Assembly: GCA_030867875.1 (NCBI GenBank)
Contig: JAOWCC010001634.1
Location: 37,219,867-37,283,866 of the forward strand
Direction of reading: 5' to 3'
Source of the DNA: Actinernus sp. WN-2022
Lineage: Eukaryota; Cnidaria; Anthozoa; Actiniaria; Actinernidae
DNA length: 64,000 bases
Shown: one piece after another, positions 19,869 through 30,375 of the stretch
Position numbering within the stretch: the stretch's first letter is position 1
How the letters are laid out: each line of letters starts with the position of its first letter
The notes under the pieces: generated by a model
What the model saw: only the letters and a program-made list of their open reading frames with translations
The model's database searches: none
What the model was told of the DNA's origin: nothing
Program-made: the position numbers and the translations under genes

Positions 19869-21293
19869 GATGGTTGTTACTCTTGTGGAATCTTTTTAGA
19901 TTTTAGTAAAGCCCGTTGACACCGTAAATCATGAGATTCTAATAATGAAACTTGAACACTATGGCTTTAGAGGAATTACAAAAGACTGGTTTTGCTCCTA
20001 CCTCAAAGACAGAAAACAAATTGTCTCAATTGGAAATGTTGTGTCAGATTATAAACAAATTTCCTGTGGGGTCCTACAAGGATCGGTCCTTGGACCACTC
20101 TTGTTTCTCCTATATATCAATGATTTTAATAATTCTTCTAACATATTTGATTTTCATCTATTTGCTGACGACTCTAATTTATTTTATGCCAATAAGAATT
20201 TATCAACACTGGAATTAACTGTTAATAAAGAACTACAAGAAGTTTACAATTGGCTGTGTGTTAATAAACTGTCTTTAAATATCACTAAATCTAATTTTGT
20301 TATTTTTCACCCGCCACAAAAAAAGTTAAATTACATAGTTAACTTGATGATCGATAAACAGTCACTAAAGAATGAAAAATATATAAAATATTTAGGTATA
20401 ATGATAGACTCGTATTTAAATTGGAAATCTCAAGTTAATTACATAACAAAGAAAATTAAAAGAAGTATTGGTATATTATCTAAAATTCGATACTTTGTCA
20501 ATTTAAACATTCTTATCAACCTATATTATTCTTTAATTTATCCATTTTTGATCTATGGAATAGTTGCTTGGGGAAATACATACATCTCCACTCTAAATCC
20601 AATTATTATACTACAAAAAAGAGCCATGAGAATTATAACCTTTTCCAATTATAAAGACCACTCTAATCCCCTTTTCAAAACCTTAAATATAATTAAACTT
20701 CTTGACCTTGTATTTTTACATAATGCATTATTTATGTATGACTTTAAATCAGGTAATCTGCCTCTGGCATTCAATAACATTTTTATACCAGTCAACAAAA
20801 TACACAAATATAATACAAGACTTGCTTCTAGGTCCTCCTACTCTCTTCCTTCAATAAGAACAAATTATGGAAAATTTTATATTAGATTTCAAGGTGCAAA
20901 AATATGGAACTCTATTAATAACGATACAAAATCTCTTAAGAGATTAACTTTCAAAAAGAAACTTAAACTTAACATTGTTAATACATATTAATTTTGCAGA
21001 TTACACTACCTCCTTTCTCTCTCATCCTCTCTCACGTATATAATTATTTATACTATTTTTTTTTATGTCTATGTCTTATCTTGATAAAAAAAAAATCCGA
21101 CTACTTGTTTGTTTGTGCCCTTGTTCGCTTTGACCATAAATCTTGTAATGTAAAATAATTAGCTGCCTGACTCGTCTAGCCCTATATGGTTATTTCAGGT
21201 AGCTAGTACCAGATTTCCAGAATTTCTCTTTCTTTCTTATGTTCACTTATGTAAATTTGCTATTTCATGGTACAAATAAAGCGTTGTTGTTGT
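19869..21293 (+). mobile_element. 5'-truncated non-LTR retrotransposon
   Basis: The element starts within the reverse transcriptase and ends with ATAAAGCG and a GTT-repeat tail, as in CR1/L2-clade LINEs. It sits between a TAA and the left end of the Harbinger-like element at 21297, so it entered beside that element. Confidence 0.75.
19945..20991 (+). CDS. LINE reverse transcriptase, C-terminal 348 residues
   Basis: This is a long uninterrupted frame of a CR1/L2-type reverse transcriptase. It shows motif B (SCGVLQGSVLGPLLFLLYIN), the catalytic motif C LFADDSNLF, the thumb signature KYLGIMIDSYLNWKSQ and the C-terminal TRLASRSSYSLPSIRTNYGK region. The upstream fingers, motif A and endonuclease are missing because the copy is 5'-truncated. 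It is the best preserved reverse transcriptase in the window, yet cannot mobilise itself. Confidence 0.85.
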   Translation: MKLEHYGFRGITKDWFCSYLKDRKQIVSIGNVVSDYKQISCGVLQGSVLGPLLFLLYINDFNNSSNIFDFHLFADDSNLFYANKNLSTLELTVNKELQEVYNWLCVNKLSLNITKSNFVIFHPPQKKLNYIVNLMIDKQSLKNEKYIKYLGIMIDSYLNWKSQVNYITKKIKRSIGILSKIRYFVNLNILINLYYSLIYPFLIYGIVAWGNTYISTLNPIIILQKRAMRIITFSNYKDHSNPLFKTLNIIKLLDLVFLHNALFMYDFKSGNLPLAFNNIFIPVNKIHKYNTRLASRSSYSLPSIRTNYGKFYIRFQGAKIWNSINNDTKSLKRLTFKKKLKLNIVNTY

Positions 21294-21296
21294 TAA

Positions 21297-21676
21297 GGCC
21301 ATCCTATTTTATTTTCCGTTTCTCATCGTCCGACCGACCCATTTTTGTGGCTTTTTGTAGAAATAAAAAACAAATTGGGGGGAGATGGGGATGGGGTTGA
21401 AGAAACCCTAGAGCAGCTCCTGGAAGCTTATGCTCGAGGGTAGGTTACAATAGTTTCGGCGGTGCATTTGTAATTCCATGTTTGTAGCGTATACGGACGA
21501 CGACATCGATGGTTTCGTCGTCCATGTTGGTTTGTAACCTCGCCTGTGCAACCGCGCCTTATTAGTTCCAGTCATTTCGCGCATTTTTTATTATTACTTT
21601 TTTTTTCTCACCCGACCGATCGACCCAATTTTTGAAAACCCCACCGATGAGAAACGGGAAAAAAATAGGGATGGCC
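21297..21676. mobile_element. Harbinger-like MITE with TAA target duplication
   Basis: Imperfect TIRs begin GGCCATCCTATTTTATTTTC (left) and GGCCATCCCTATTTTTTTCC (right, reverse complement), and both continue with CGTTTCTCATCG. TAA borders both sides (21294-21296 and 21677-21679). A 3-bp TAA duplication and GG-initial TIRs suit PIF/Harbinger. The uninterrupted site is seen in the copy at about 46735. Confidence 0.65.
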
Positions 21677-22290
21677 TAATGCAGGAATCAAAAATAACTG
21701 AACAATCCGACTCAATAAAGATAAACCTGCTAACGCTGATTCTGAAAGCCTCGTGGCTCTGTTGCCGGTGTTCACACGAGAATCGTGCGGGAGCCTCGAT
21801 CCGTGCAGTCCAGTGGAAGTAGTAAAACTACAAGACAACAAGTCTGCCCGCGACTATTACCAGAGTCAGAAGTCATAGTCCATATATTCAACAAGCAACT
21901 CCTCTGCAGCCGGCTTTCTTTCTACACTAGTTATCGGTTTTAAGAAATTTGTCTTGAATGACAGCCAACCAAGTTTGCCGATCAGGAGCAAATATCAGCG
22001 ATTGTCAGTTCCAGATTTTCCATGTCCCAGTCAAAGTTGTCCAGGATACAAACAAACAGCATATCATAGAACTGTCATCGCCGAAAGTGATCCGACGAAG
22101 ATGTCGATTTTTTTCGCCGACCACATGGCCTTGAGCGAACGGTTTGTTTTTCGAGTTGATTTAGTGGAAAATATGTTCTTTTCTGATCGCTTTTTCTACG
22201 AATTCCACCTTTCATGCACTTTGGATTAGCCAAGTTTTCTAATTTTGAATTGATTCTGACATCTGACATTGTATTTCCATTCATTTACGA
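21677..22290 (+). repeat. Repeat family C, right segment
   Basis: Positions 21677-21953 match the reverse complement of 46460-46740 with few differences (for example GATTCTGAAAGCCTCG and GAATCGTGCGGGAGCCTCGA). Beyond about 21958 the copies diverge. No motif is recognised in the open frames. Confidence 0.6.
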
Positions 22291-22299
22291 AGAGCTGTC

Positions 22300-22840
22300 A
22301 AATAGATCCACAGGCTTATAACCATCCTCTAGGTTGGGAGCACATTACACCGATTTTGCGCCAGTTACATTGGTTACCTATTAGAGAGCGAATTATTTTT
22401 AAAATTTGTTTAATAATTTTTAAGTCTATCCATTTGTGCGCGCCATCTTATATTAATGATCTAATTAAGCCTTATGTTCCTGGCCGTAGCTTGCGCTCCT
22501 CCAACCTGGGTCTTTTAACCGTCCCCAAATCTTTCTCTGCCACGCCTTTTCGATCGCAGGACCCAGGCTCTGGAATGCACTACCAGCTAGGATACGAAGT
22601 GCAAATTCAATAACTAATTTTAAGTCGTGTCTTAAGACACACCTTTTCAATTATAATTTAGAATAGTGTGTTTATTTATTGCTTCGTGGAACAATTTATT
22701 CATTATTATATATTTTAAGAAAAAATGTAAATCTCGAATCTTTTTAAACTAAGTACTGTTAAATTTATATTCATATTGTAAACGCATTGAGGCTTGCATA
22801 ATGCGTTCTAAGAACGGTTATTATTATTATTATTATTATC
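22300..22840 (+). pseudogene. CR1/L2 LINE 3' fragment
   Basis: The frame from about 22320 reads WEHITPILRQLHWLPIRERI, then APSYINDLI and SLRSSNLGLLTVP. A shift near 22535 moves it to another frame (AGPRLWNALPARIR, then FKSCLKTHLFNYNLE stop). The 3' UTR ends in an ATT-repeat tail at 22817-22840. Confidence 0.8.
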
Positions 22841-22841
22841 T

Positions 22842-23055
22842 CAAAATTGGTTTTGGGTTCCCTGTGGCTACGAATTGAAAGATTATACCGAGTTAGATTT
22901 TCACTCCTGGAATGAAACTTTAGCGATAATGTGCTCTAAATATACTCAAGAAATAAAGATTAGTAGTTATTGGAGTGTTGTGTGGTGTTGTCTCTACCCA
23001 AAATTCTCATTAGTAAACAAGTCCAAGGACTACAGAAAAGCTGATCGAACAACGT
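22842..23055 (+). repeat. Partial copy of family C
   Basis: CTCAAAATTGGTTTTGGGTT, then CCCTGTGGCTACGAATTGAA and CTCCTGGAATGAAACTTTAG closely match about 19532-19640. It lies directly after the LINE tail and runs into the Penelope-like element. Confidence 0.5.
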
Positions 23056-23379
23056 ATATATAGAGAATTCTACGATATTTCGGCTGGCCAAACCAGCCTT
23101 CTTCAGGTAGATCTTACAAATGAATATTTCACAATGGCAAGTATAAATATCAAGGTGATTACACAATCTAAGAGGAAAAAGGAAATGACGTAAGTAAAAA
23201 TATGGATTTGAGATAACATAAAAACACGGGTCTAAAAGATAACATATTAAGTTTCATCACGTTTGTTCATGCCGAGAGGTTCGAGAGTTTTAGCTATGTC
23301 GATAAGATAGGACTCTCTGGCTTTACGAATAGAGTCTCGCGAAGAATAAATTATTTTAAGGGGATAAGTTGCATGTCAG

Positions 23380-24200
23380 TATTAGAATGGTTAGAGCAGG
23401 AAAGGAAATGTTCAGAAACTGTGGTGGGTTTAGATTTAATATTAAATTTGTCAACTGCTCGTCTGTGTTAATTAAATGGTCTTTGAGCCGTCGTTCACCG
23501 ACGTATTGTAAGCGGCAGCGATTGCATTGTACCATGTCACACAGCGGTCAAACGTCTGCGCATGCGTCAAAAGTCTTGCAACAACAACCTATTCCAAAAC
23601 AAATTCAAAGCGAGCCGGCGGCCGTCACTCTTCACAAACCCGCTTTCAAACCTTGAGAACTTCTTTGGTAAATTACGAAACAATTGGGTAAACTCACAGT
23701 TCGAAGTATGTTCAATTTCCCGTCGACTGTGAAAATAAAAAGCTTAACTTTCACGTATTTTTCTTAACTTTTGGGGGTAGAAGTTCACTGTAATACGTTT
23801 TAAGGTAATTTTGCGCGGGAAATCTGACCGTAATACGCACGCGCAGACGTTTGACCGCTGTGTGGTACCATGTAGATAACGTTACTGGTGTTACATGTGA
23901 TGTGTGATTTAATGAAACGGGTTTCCCCGGTGGAAGAAAAAGTGTAGCTAACGAGGCCATGATTAATGTAAGGACAAGTGGCACAGTTTTTTCCGCAGCG
24001 GAAAGATGAGCCAGATGGAAGAGCAGGTTTGTTAGTCACATTACGTAGTTGTGATTTGACAAGTAGGTCACGAAGGTTAGGGCAACGGCGGTGAGCGACG
24101 AGAGGCAGGTTAACAAAAACGTCTTTACAACGATTAGAAGAAAACAGTATGTGAGAATGTTTACGAATCAGTGATGAAATGTTAGGTAGTGCTGGATTAT
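23380..24200 (-). pseudogene. Penelope GIY-YIG endonuclease region, split by a MITE
   Basis: The segment reads GSSFRCGKNCATCPYINHGL, then TGETRFIKSHITCNTSNVIY, continuing after the MITE as VQCNRCRLQYVGE and RRLKDHL. The linker cysteines and the IYMV...YVG pair match the Penelope GIY-YIG domain, which nicks target DNA. Stops follow, so it is inactive. Confidence 0.75.
23538..23864. mobile_element. Mutator-like MITE in the endonuclease region
   Basis: TIRs of 30 bp with one mismatch begin CACACAGCGGTCAAACGTCT. The 9-bp target GTACCATGT is present on both sides (23529-23537 and 23865-23873). Its removal with one target copy leaves the endonuclease frame in register. Confidence 0.85.
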
Positions 24201-24204
24201 ATGA

Positions 24205-24880
24205 AATAGATAAACTTTATTCCATATAAACACCAGAAATGGTACATAGGAATTCTTATAAAACTAAATATAAATCAGTCGAAGTACAATGAAATAACAT
24301 TCATAACTATCTCAAATTACTATTATTAAATACTGTAAGCAAACTGTAACAATATTTACCAACAACTTTTACAATTGTATCATCCTTCATAGACATTATA
24401 TATAAACATAATTCTCTCTTATTAAAACGCGAGAAAGAGGAATTAATACTTAATAACTCAGTCATAAATTCGTTTCTAACTTTAATAAAACTGGGATTCG
24501 AACAAATCATAAGGTAATGATATTCGTCTCCAATCACTCCCAAGTCGCATAGAGTACACTTCCGTGACTCATATGGAATATTTCCGTATCGGCCAGACTC
24601 AACAGGTAACTTATGTGCAGACACCCGTAGTTTAGTTGCTGCCTGACGGTGTTAACGTTTGAAGTTCGTAATAGATGAAAGATATTTTTCAAAACCTACT
24701 TTCGGTTTAACTTGACGAAAAGTACGTAACTTCCCGCCATAAATGTGGCTCTGCAGATCACTCTGATGAACCTGGTCCTTCCATATGTGACGACGAAAGG
24801 AAGGCATTCGGTTAGAATCTTGTGCATGTTTAGCCTGTAAAGCATCGTTACGAGAAATATTAGCAGCACGTTGTCAGTTT
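24205..24880 (-). mobile_element. LINE 3' fragment inside the Penelope element
   Basis: The minus-strand frame 24624-24307 reads MSAHKLPVESGRYGNIPYES, then RKCTLCDLGVIGDEYHYLMI, with a CxxC-H-C zinc-knuckle-like tail. It is clearly the same family as the large LINE ending at 63.7 kb. The upstream part (ending LRTFRQVKPKVGFEKYL) is frameshifted. An AATAAA on the minus strand lies near 24220. Confidence 0.75.
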
Positions 24881-24889
24881 GTAGATCGA

Positions 24890-25775
24890 GGAAAGAACGC
24901 TTATAACCTCAATGCGACGAATGCGGAGTGCTAAACTAAAAGGGATAGCCTTTTTAGTATGTAAAGGATGACAAGAAGAGTAGAGAAGGTGTTGGTGTTT
25001 ATCAGTAGGTTTGGTGTAGAGATCCGTCTTTAAAGATGACTGTGACATCGAGAAAAGAGATGTCGGTGAAACTGTAAGACGAAGTGAATTTAATGGTAGG
25101 ATGAAGAGCGTTGAGATAATCGATGAATACTTTTAAACGATTGTCGGAGACTAGCCATAATAAGACATTTAAAGCAAATGATCCGTGATTGACGTCAAGA
25201 TAACAAAGTAAAGGAACACGTAATATGATCAAGTGATAAGTGATTGTAGTAAAAAAGAGTTTTGTATTCGAAACCTGGTGAATAAATCTGCTTTTAAACG
25301 AACCCAAAAGTGAATTGTGTGCGGGTTTAGGGAGGCAGAATTCGCGACACGATCTTGGCCCTCCGTCCAAATCATAAAAATATCATCGATATATCTCAAC
25401 CAAGTGTGTGGTTTGTAAGGGGATTTGGAAAGAGCGTTAGTTTCAAAATTACCAAGGAATAAATTAGCAAAAGAGGGGGCCATACGGATCCCCATAGCTG
25501 TACCGTGGATCTGGAGATAGTGATTATTATTAAATGAGAAGTTATTCATAGTAAGGATCATGCGTATTAAATCAGAGAACGTTTCAGTAGGAATGTGTTT
25601 GTTGTTACGAGTTTGAAGGAAGTGACGGCATGCATCAATACCTTCGTTGTGAGGTATGTTAGTATACAACGAGGAAACGTCAAGAGTGACAAGCATAGCG
25701 TTAGCTGGAGGTTTAGCAAGTATGCGAAGTTTGTTAAGGAAATCGTTAGTGTCTTTAACGGCCGGTTGCTAGTTT
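24890..25775 (-). pseudogene. Penelope reverse transcriptase
   Basis: The core reads LVTLDVSSLYTNIPHNEGI (motif A), then HGTAMGIRMAPSFANLFLG (motif B), RYIDDIFMIW (motif C with YIDD) and FLDVTV, followed by [11 protein letters not shown] and [20 protein letters not shown], all diagnostic of Penelope-like elements. Several frameshifts split the frame, for example between 25229 and 25370. The N-terminal domain is absent. Confidence 0.85.
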
Positions 25776-25779
25776 GTTC

Positions 25780-26629
25780 CATTACCGTACAGCGTATCAG
25801 TAAATGTTTTTTTTTATATACGAGGCCTATATGTCGGTTGGGATTCTACCTGCGGCAAAATTCAGAAAAAGTCCCCGTTGCCGGTTCCCTCTGGTATCGA
25901 AGGAAAATTTGACTTGTATTATGCGGCATATATCGCTCGTTGTGTGTTACTCCCTCAAGAGTATACCTACAAGACAGAACCTGTGTCACCTTGTGTACAA
26001 ACGGTATAATCATTTACTTTTCCGAACCAATTGCAATTTTATTTAAATATATTTTTATTAGCGGCAACCAGATATGTACCCCAAAAATATCAACACGTAA
26101 TAACATAATTCGGCACGCTAGCTGTTAACATTTTTATGTATACATCACGAGTGAAGCACACAAAACGCGTAGAACAGAAGCAAAATATTTACAAATGAAA
26201 CCAGAGTTCTCGTAGATGTACTGCTCAACAATTTGTTAAAAAAAATAATATATGTATTAATTTTAACATATCCGCCATCCCTATCCGCGTCTTACAAACA
26301 CCCGATTTTTTGGCCACTTTATGTAATCTAAATAAACAATTTTAAAGCAGTATGACTGATAGGAGAGCTATGGGTGGTAAACTCTAATAAACATGTTTTC
26401 TGTGATAATTAATACCTTTGACCCTGACGTGACATGAATTGATACAATTTCTTGGTGGTCCGTTCATGGTCTGTTTTCTAGGACTGTATTTTCTCAGTTT
26501 TCGTGAGCTTACGAGTCAAAGATAGCCCGGGTTTACATGATTAGCTAGGGTAACCCTCCTAGCCGATCAAGTCAATGATACATGGCGAAAAATATTTTTC
26601 CAAATTTGCGGTTTGGACAAGGTACTTGG
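25780..26629. other. Non-coding stretch
   Basis: I see no recognised protein, repeat terminus or splice-bounded exon. The open frames at 25804-26128 overlap each other and show no motif. Confidence 0.4.
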
Positions 26630-26727
26630 TACCCTGGGTACCAGAGGTTCTACTGTCTCCCCTCGCTTCGCTCCTCGGCGTCCAACTTTCGCGAAGGGAG
26701 ACAGTAGAACCTCTGGTACCCAGGGTA
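26630..26727. mobile_element. 98-bp foldback MITE, Mutator-like
   Basis: The arms (TACCCTGGGTACCAGAGGTT continuing CTACTGTCTCCC) are almost perfect inverted repeats, and these ends are those of the RecQ-carrying element at 14085. The flanks GGTACTTGG (26621-26629) and GGTAGTTGG (26728-26736) are a 9-bp duplication with one mismatch. Confidence 0.85.
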
Positions 26728-27054
26728 GGTAGTTGGCGTCACGAATTCAATTTTTTCTTGTGGCCTCTGGGTATATTCAGACTAGTAAATCTAGCTAGCT
26801 GACCACAGGAGGTAGCGATCTTCTCTAGTATGAACAGTTTTTTCCGCCTTGGTGATTAGCTAGCTAGTGGTCGGTGGAATACTTTGAAGTTCCAAGCTAC
26901 GTAGCGAGGTGGCTTGAATAGGATCTAGCGCGCTAAAAGCCCATCGATGACAGATTTTAGTTATTTTAAAGTTTTGCAATGTACACAAATGTCAAGCCAG
27001 TGTTATGATCCGATCTAGCCGCTACGACCACGTTCAACTCGCTCCGAGGTAATT

Positions 27055-27140
27055 ACTCGGGCTGCCTGTGGCAGCGCCGAGTCTTAAAATGCAAGTCGTT
27101 ATTTTTTTTATTACTCGGGCTGCCTGTGGCAGCACCGAGT
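27055..27140 (+). repeat. Two tandem 28-nt hairpins
   Basis: ACTCGGGCTGCCTGTGGCAG followed by CGCCGAGT folds into a stem of 12 pairs with one bulged base. It is present at 27055-27082 and 27113-27140, 58 bp apart. The second copy differs (A for G) at the bulge. The hairpin starts family A; its left part also stands at 49569-49586. Confidence 0.75.
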
Positions 27141-28850
27141 CTTAAAATGCAAGCCGTTTTTTTTTTTTTTTGTTGGGTGTCGCAAAATTTCTGCGCATGC
27201 AAATTCACACCAATCAGATTGCACTGTGCTGGTCACGCAACAATCGCCAGGTTAATTTATTTACATAATTTAATACAGTAAAGCAAGATGGCGGAAGACC
27301 CGCGAGGAACTTTCTCTCTAATCTCTCAAATGTAAGCCAGTTTAATGTTTTATTTAACTTCACTCGTGCGAAAGCCTTCCAACAGGCTCAGGATATTTCA
27401 ACTGGCGCTATTGTCGGAGCCGAAGGACCGCGTTTTTTACCCAGATGGCCAGTGATTTTATATACGACACGTACGATGACCTGAAGCCAAAGAAATATAT
27501 ATTGGAATCTATAAGCCATCGGCTCGCTGTGCTGCATTTAAAACATCCGAGGAGAACATCTTATTTTGGGTGAAGGCACTTCAAGACCAATGTTATGAGT
27601 CTCTTAAAAACTGCCAGAGATTTAAATTTACCGTAAGTTGGATCAGAGAGTATCGAGATCAAGTTATTTCGTTCCAGCGAGGATATTGACCTAGCGGAAA
27701 CGGTACAAGCTGTCGAAGGATTTTACTTATAATCATCCACGTCTACTTAACAACAGGAATAGTTATGTGCCAAGGCATGGGCAAAGATAGAGTTTCCCAG
27801 ATTACGGATGAAAGTAGAGCACTTAATGAATGAAGAAACAGAGGTCACGCGCGACATGCTTGAGAACATGAACATGTTTAACACTTTATGTTATACTAAG
27901 AAAACAAAACAAGTTACAGAGCCTGCACGTTCACAAGTCAATGAAAAACCCCAAGAGCCTGTAGTTTTGTATCAACATATCCTCGAAATTACAAAAGCAA
28001 CATACACATTAGTCAAATTCAAACCGGACGAGACGGAATTCTTGAGATTCTTCACGAGGATATGTGTTAGCCCGCAATAAGAACTCTCTCGCTGATTTAA
28101 TGACCTTGATTTGTAACATGGAGGCTGACCTAACTGTATGCGTAATGAATTCTTACTTTCTTCACATCAAAACGAAACTCAGTCATTTGGAAGACAAATT
28201 AGTGCAGCAAGATAATATATACAAGACCGAAATCAAGATGCTGTCATCACATATTATTGACCTAGAAGTTGAAAATGGCGAGTTGAAAGCGGATATTTAT
28301 AATAAAGCTGAGATCCGACTTTCAAACTTAAAAAAAAATATCAAGAATACAAAAAAGAAGACAATGAAAGACCAAGGTCTCCAGTGTTCCGAGACTACCC
28401 AACCTACTAAAGCTTTAGCAACGAATCAGTTTGTTCAAGAGCCATCTACCCGATCCCTATTCATCAGAATACATTTTCTGTGCTAAATGACGAGAGTTTA
28501 CAATCACCTGACCGACAACCCACTACTAAAGAAAGGGACCATGAAGTACGGTAGTACGGTTAATTATCGGGTTCAAAACAATGAATATATGCCTGCTCAA
28601 ATGCAGTGTGTTAGACGAATAAGTAGTGTTTAAATTAAAAGGTCAACATACGAGAAAAATAAAAATATTAAATTACATATATACTAGGGGAGCAGAGAAT
28701 GAAAGTCACCGCGCTACCGGCCACTCCTAAAGACTGCTAAATTCAGCTAATAATTCTTCGCTTTGGTTATTACTAAGAGGATTTCAAATGAAAGTGTATT
28801 TGATCTTCAATCTCATGTGGCCCGAGTGTAAGCCCAGATGGGCTCTTGTT
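27141..28850 (+). mobile_element. Repeat family A, copy 1
   Basis: The 5' block has TTCTGCGCATGC, CACACCAATCAGATTGCACT and GTGCTGGTCACGCAACAATC. The 3' block has GGGGAGCAGAGAATGAAAGT, CACCGCGCTACCGGCCACT and ends GCCCAGATGGGCTCTTGTT with a small terminal hairpin. A decayed coding region lies between them. Copies 2 and 3 follow head to tail without spacer. A rolling-circle (Helitron-like) mode is possible, but no Rep/helicase is seen. Confidence 0.6.
27525..28486 (+). pseudogene. Decayed family A coding region with coiled coil
   Basis: The first piece (about 27525-27690) contains AAFKTSEENILFWVKALQDQ and ESLKNCQ, also present at 51480-51570. Then come a frame at 27808-28080 (RDMLENMNMFNTL) and one at 28064-28486 with heptad-like stretches (HLEDKLVQQDNIYKTEIKML), suggesting a coiled coil. 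Frames are shifted against each other. No catalytic motif is recognised. Confidence 0.4.
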
Positions 28851-30375
28851 TTTTTTATTCTGTGCAACAAGTCTTCTGCGCATGCGTTAAAGGTCAAATT
28901 CACACCAATCAGATTGCACTGTGCTGGTCACGCAACAATCGCCAGGTTAATTTATTTACATAATTGAATACAGTAAATAAAAATGGTGGATTCGATCCGC
29001 GAGCAAATCTCTCTCAAATTTGGAGTCCCATCTCTCAAATGTAAGCAGTTTAAATGTTTTATTTAACTTCACTCGTGCGAAAGCCTTCCAACAGGCTCAG
29101 GATATTGCAACTGGCGCTCTTGTCGGAGCCGAAGGACCGCGTTTTTTACCCAGATGGCCTGTGATTTTATATACGACACGACGCCGGACCTGAAGAGTGA
29201 AGGACTCAAAGATCCACACATATCGAATTGGAATTTAGCGTTTTCCTTTCTGCTGAAACCAAGGCTTCTTCGATAGAAAGGACAAGATGTTGTGTTTTTC
29301 GGAGGACAAAATATTTCTCGTTTAAGCTTCTCTTTCGGCGCCACGGCTTTGTTATTTGAATCTCTGTGGATTGGTATACTCAAAATTATATTATTACTGC
29401 ACAATACCATACAACTGAATAAGAAGTCTTTAACAAAGCCGAACTCAAACTCAAGAGCAAAGCTGAGAGTGAAAGTGAAACTGAACAGTGTCTTGTCAGG
29501 TCATGAATTAAGGTACGGTGAGGTTGAAATCATTGCGTGTTTATACAATGTATTTGCATTTCTTTGTCGATTTGTTGACCTCGTGGCGCTGATAGATTTT
29601 GCCATCCGTTTGAGGTACGTTTCGTCAGTAGGTTTTATGCCTCTCGGTCATAATACATACCAGCGCAAACACCGTGATCTGTAGGCCAACATGCACTAAA
29701 ATAATTTTGAGCGTCTGTCAGAAATACCCAGGAGAAATAAACAGTACCGTCGCACAGAATAATTTATGATGAGCGAAGCAATATTCAACTGACTCTCAAG
29801 GTCAACTTAAACAAGAATCCTCTCACGGCCGAGGTTTCGGTTCGAGAAATTAAAGGCTTCCAACAGTTCCCTTTATAGTTCTGTAATATAATGAGCAGAT
29901 CAGTTTTGGGAAGGAGGGTATATAACCAACAGGCATTTCAGTTAATAAATACCTGATATGGACGCGAGCTGCGATAAAGAGCCGCAGGGTAGAATGAACA
30001 GTAGAGCTAGAAATATATCATATGATAGCTCCATCATAGGTGGACAGGATACAACTTATAATATGGGACAAATATAAACATATATTTGAGACACTCATCT
30101 ATTAGTACTCTGAACCTGGAGAACAGTAGACTAAATTGTAAGCGTGCGGTACATGAATAAGTAGAGGTCAACTTCTTTAATTTGCATACACGAGAAATAT
30201 ATATACTTGGGGAGCAGAGAATGAATGTCACCGCGCTACCGGCCACAGCTCCTAAAGACTGCTAAATTCAGCTAATAATTCTTCCCTTCGGTTATTACTA
30301 AAAGGATTTCAAATGAAAGTGTATTTCATCTTCAATCTCATGTGGCCCGAGTGAAAGCCCAGATGGGCTCTTGTT
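28851..30375 (+). mobile_element. Repeat family A, copy 2
   Basis: It starts TTTTTTTATTCTGTGCAAC with the same 5' block and the segment AAGCCTTCCAACAGGCTCAG, and ends at the next GGGCTCTTGTT. The middle differs from copy 1. A short open frame at 29292-29684 has no recognised motif. Confidence 0.6.

Larger units (their letters stand above)
23060..25775 (-). mobile_element. Penelope-like element, 5'-truncated, with two insertions
   Basis: On the minus strand the reverse transcriptase (25775 to about 24880) precedes the GIY-YIG endonuclease region (about 24200 to 23380). The 3' end near 23070-23110 has TTTCGGCTGGCC and CAGCCTTCTTCAGG, as in other Penelope-like elements. A LINE tail (24205-24880) and a small MITE (23538-23864) interrupt it. 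Confidence 0.85.

Noticed and set aside
27055..27140. Rho-independent terminator or riboswitch
   Set aside because: Hairpin plus T-run looks like a bacterial terminator, but the DNA is eukaryotic and the hairpin is part of a dispersed repeat.
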